Assembly: GCA_964503615.1 (NCBI GenBank)
Contig: CAZDBA010000187.1
Location: 1 to 8,793, forward strand
From: CAZDBA01 sp964503615
GTDB taxonomy: Bacteria; Planctomycetota; Planctomycetia; Pirellulales; Pirellulaceae
Reading direction: 5' to 3'
Length of the DNA: 8,793 bases
Below the pieces are notes generated by a model. It was not told the DNA's origin. It did no database searches and saw nothing but the letters and a program-made list of their open reading frames with translations. Made by a program: the position numbers and the translations under genes. This document shows, in pieces, positions 6,859-8,793 of this stretch. How positions within the stretch are numbered: position 1 is the first letter of the stretch; each line of letters opens with the position of its first letter.

Positions 6859-7803
6859 TTATTCACCAAACATCGAGCTGATCGATTTATGCATATGAAT
6901 GCGTTTAATTGCTTCTCCGAGCAACGGCGCTACGCTCAGCTGTTTGATTTTGTCCAATCGTTTTTCTTTTTCGATCGGAATCGTATCGGTAACCACAACA
7001 CTGTCAATTGGAGCCGCCTCCAGCCGCTCCAGGGCGGGCCCAACAAAGACGCCATGAGTCGCAGCAACATGAATCTCTTTGGCACCGAGAGATTTGACAA
7101 GATTTGCTGCGCCAACGATCGAACCGGCCGTGCTGATCATGTCATCGAACATCAACGCGATCTTTCCTTCAACCGGACCGCCGATGATAAACTCCTGGCT
7201 CGTATTGTTGGCATCTTCGCGGCGTTTGTCGATGATCGCCAGCGAACCGCCCAGTCGCTTTTTGTGGCCGACCGCTCGCTTGATGCTTCCTTCATCCGGG
7301 CTCACGATCACCAGTTCTTCCGGATCGACCCCTGACGATTTGAAGTGAGAGTTCAATACATTGGCTGCGTACAAGTGGTCCACCGGCAGATCGAAAAAGC
7401 CTTGAATCTGAGCGGCGTGCAAATCCATCGTCAACACGCGATCTGCACCGGCACGCGTGATCATGTTGGCCACCAGCTTTGCCGTAATCGGTACTCGACC
7501 TTCGTCTTTGCGATCCTGCCTTGCGTAACCAAAGTAGGGAATCACAGTCGTGATCCGTTCCGCGCTGGCTCGTTTGCACGTGTCGATCAGGATCAACAGT
7601 TCCATCAAGTGGTCGTTAACCGGCGTGCAAGTGGGTTGCAGCAAGTAGACATCCCGGCCTCGAACATCTTCGATCTTGCAATGAATCTCTCCATCGGGGA
7701 ACGTCGAAAACTTACAATCGCCCAAAGGCAAATTAAGGAACTTGGCGATGTTTTTGGAAAGCTGAGGATTGGCTCGGCCACTGAAGAGCTTAAGCTCGCG
7801 CAT
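6859..7803 (-). CDS. prs: Ribose-phosphate pyrophosphokinase (PRPP synthetase)
   Basis: Cytosolic enzyme making PRPP from ribose 5-phosphate and ATP, for purine, pyrimidine, NAD, histidine and tryptophan synthesis. Its 314 residues are the normal class I length. Seen in order: LFSGRANPQLSKNIA (6-20), FPDGEI (35-40), ATP-site PYFGYARQDRK (89-99), MDLHAAQIQGFFDLPVDHL (126-144) with the metal-binding histidine at 129, VSPDEGSIKRA (167-177), catalytic flexible loop with K193 and R195 (DKRRE), and the ribose-phosphate loop FDDMISTAGS (219-228). Two positions depart from the textbook pattern: Ser where DDMIDTAGT has Asp, and DEGS in place of D-x-GG. These are probably lineage traits. The start MRELKLFSG matches the family N-terminus, though only a weak purine run precedes it. 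It lies 105 bp downstream of glmU on the same strand, the order known from Bacillus. A short dyad TGAAC-AA-GTTCA sits in that spacer at 7852-7863. Confidence 0.97.
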   Translation of the reverse strand: MRELKLFSGRANPQLSKNIAKFLNLPLGDCKFSTFPDGEIHCKIEDVRGRDVYLLQPTCTPVNDHLMELLILIDTCKRASAERITTVIPYFGYARQDRKDEGRVPITAKLVANMITRAGADRVLTMDLHAAQIQGFFDLPVDHLYAANVLNSHFKSSGVDPEELVIVSPDEGSIKRAVGHKKRLGGSLAIIDKRREDANNTSQEFIIGGPVEGKIALMFDDMISTAGSIVGAANLVKSLGAKEIHVAATHGVFVGPALERLEAAPIDSVVVTDTIPIEKEKRLDKIKQLSVAPLLGEAIKRIHMHKSISSMFGE

Positions 7804-7908
7804 CGCGATACTTTCTGGTTGCGTGAGTTGAGAAGAATAAAATTGCGTCGCTGAACAAGTTCACTAACCTGCCGAAAGTTCGAATGCTGTTGACCCAAAC
7901 AGGATTTC

Positions 7909-8652
7909 CTACTGCTGCTCTTGCAAAGCCGCTTCGACTTTCGCCAAATGCTCCACCGTATTAACGCTAAGCGATTCAATCGGCTTAAGCACAGGCAAAG
8001 CACGCACGTCTTGTTTTTCGCTGAGCAAAATCCCTGGGATATCCGTAATGTAATATTCTTTTTGACGATTGTCATCGGTCAATTTGTCGAGTGAGCCCAG
8101 CATTTTCTGACAATCAAATACGTAGGTGCTCATGTTGACTTCGTCGATCTTCCGCTGGTCGTCTGTGGCGTCTTTTTCTTCGACGATTCCGGTGAAATTC
8201 CCGTCGCCATCTCGCACAATGCGCCCGAGGCCTGTTGGGTCGGGATGAATCAGAGATCCCAATATGCATCCCGGTTGAGTGGTCTGAAAATCATCCAACA
8301 ACGCTCGAATGCTGGAAGACTGAAGCATCGGAGAATCGCCAGCGACCACGATCACGGGACCGTTGTGGTCCGCAACTAAATCACGGCACATCATGACGGC
8401 GTGGCCGGTGCCAAGTTGTTCTTCCTGCAAGGCAAACTGAATGTTGTCGTAGTTCGCGGACAGTCGCTCTTGGACCATCTCCGCTTTGTAACCCACCACA
8501 ACGACCAATCGCTCGACACCTGCTTCACGCAGCGAGTCCAAAACGTATTCGACCAAGGGGCGTCCGGCTGCTTCGCAAAGCACTTTAGGTAACTCGCTTT
8601 GCATACGAGTTCCTTTTCCAGCAGCCAAAACAATTGCCAATGGTGCGTCCAT
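7909..8652 (-). CDS. glmU: GlmU-type UDP-N-acetylglucosamine pyrophosphorylase, uridyltransferase domain only
   Basis: Nucleotidyltransferase of 247 residues predicted to join UTP and GlcNAc-1-phosphate into UDP-GlcNAc for cell-envelope glycans. The whole N-terminal GlmU domain is present: LAAGKGTRM (9-17) with K23 in LPKVL, QEEQLGTGHA (76-85), metal-binding D106 in AGDSPML, GLGRIV (141-146), IVEEKDA (156-162), N173 in EVNMSTYVF and N231 in SVNTVEHLA. These align with E. coli GlmU D105, N169 and N227. The protein ends soon after N231, where full GlmU continues into a left-handed beta-helix acetyltransferase of about 200 residues, so GlcNAc-1-P must come from another protein. The end is a normal stop, not a frameshift seen here. 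Because other NDP-sugar pyrophosphorylases share this fold, the UDP-GlcNAc assignment is likely rather than certain. It is the first gene of a glmU-prs pair. Confidence 0.92.
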   Translation of the reverse strand: MDAPLAIVLAAGKGTRMQSELPKVLCEAAGRPLVEYVLDSLREAGVERLVVVVGYKAEMVQERLSANYDNIQFALQEEQLGTGHAVMMCRDLVADHNGPVIVVAGDSPMLQSSSIRALLDDFQTTQPGCILGSLIHPDPTGLGRIVRDGDGNFTGIVEEKDATDDQRKIDEVNMSTYVFDCQKMLGSLDKLTDDNRQKEYYITDIPGILLSEKQDVRALPVLKPIESLSVNTVEHLAKVEAALQEQQ

Positions 8653-8657
8653 GTTTT

Positions 8658-8664
8658 CCTCTTC
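8658..8664 (-). promoter_or_regulatory. Ribosome binding site of glmU
   Basis: On the - strand GAAGAGG ends 5 nt before the ATG at 8652-8650. It is one of the clearest Shine-Dalgarno sites in the window and fixes the start, which also places LAAGKGTRM at the expected residue 9. No convincing promoter was recognised in the remaining 129 bases to the window edge. Confidence 0.6.
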
Positions 8665-8793
8665 AATTTGGATAGTGGGTGGGAGTCGTTAGGATAAGGG
8701 GAAGACAAAATGTGGCAAAGGCTATCCGCGGGTGATTTCGCAGTTTTCCAGCCTCTAAGCGAGAATGTCGGCTAGCGCGCTCCCTTAAAATCT

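Noticed and set aside
7345..7854. 169-codon open frame on the + strand opposite prs
   Set aside because: Entirely antisense to a well-supported prs gene; the translation has no recognisable domain and is a codon-bias shadow.
1..8793. Search by eye for tRNA, rRNA, CRISPR, riboswitch, insertion sequence or attachment-site features
   Set aside because: No cloverleaf, repeat-spacer array, terminal inverted repeats, transposase or target duplication was recognised on either strand; short noncoding RNAs cannot be excluded without folding and covariance searches.

Overview
The window looks like chromosomal DNA from a planctomycete, probably of the Pirellulales (Rhodopirellula/Blastopirellula type). 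This is an inference from the style of the proteins (PRPP synthetase loops, a GlmU-type nucleotidyltransferase without its acetyltransferase half), the glmU-prs gene order, the moderate GC content and the weak or absent Shine-Dalgarno sites. No rRNA marker is present to confirm it. Two runs of exactly 100 N (4412-4511 and 6719-6818) look like scaffold gaps of unknown true size, so this is a draft assembly or metagenome bin.

Left half, all on the + strand: an Fsr-like MFS transporter (291-1532); a fused S-adenosylmethionine decarboxylase/aminopropyltransferase (SpeD-SpeE, 1643-2920); a class I SAM-dependent methyltransferase with a TTG start (2970-3647); and a macro-domain protein (3739-4359). 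The fusion enzyme can make and use decarboxylated SAM for polyamine synthesis in one polypeptide. The methyltransferase follows it by only 49 bp and may be co-transcribed. The macro-domain gene follows 91 bp later with its own ribosome binding site. The transporter lies 110 bp upstream of the fusion gene.

Right half, all on the - strand and convergent with the left half: a GlmU-type UDP-GlcNAc pyrophosphorylase (8652-7909), then ribose-phosphate pyrophosphokinase prs (7803-6859). After an intergenic stretch with a gap comes a large, unusual acyl-CoA dehydrogenase (6556 down into the 4412-4511 gap, 3' end not visible). glmU-prs is a conserved pair, also found in Bacillus, supplying UDP-GlcNAc for the envelope and PRPP for nucleotides. 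The acyl-CoA dehydrogenase has its own upstream region with two inverted repeats and a weak candidate promoter, so it is probably regulated separately.

Most of the window is housekeeping metabolism. No CRISPR array, mobile element, tRNA or rRNA was seen. The points most worth a second look are the SpeD-SpeE fusion with its neighbouring transporter and methyltransferase, the methyltransferase/macro-domain pair, the acyl-CoA dehydrogenase with internal insertions and a C-terminal extension, and the operator-like dyads in front of it.
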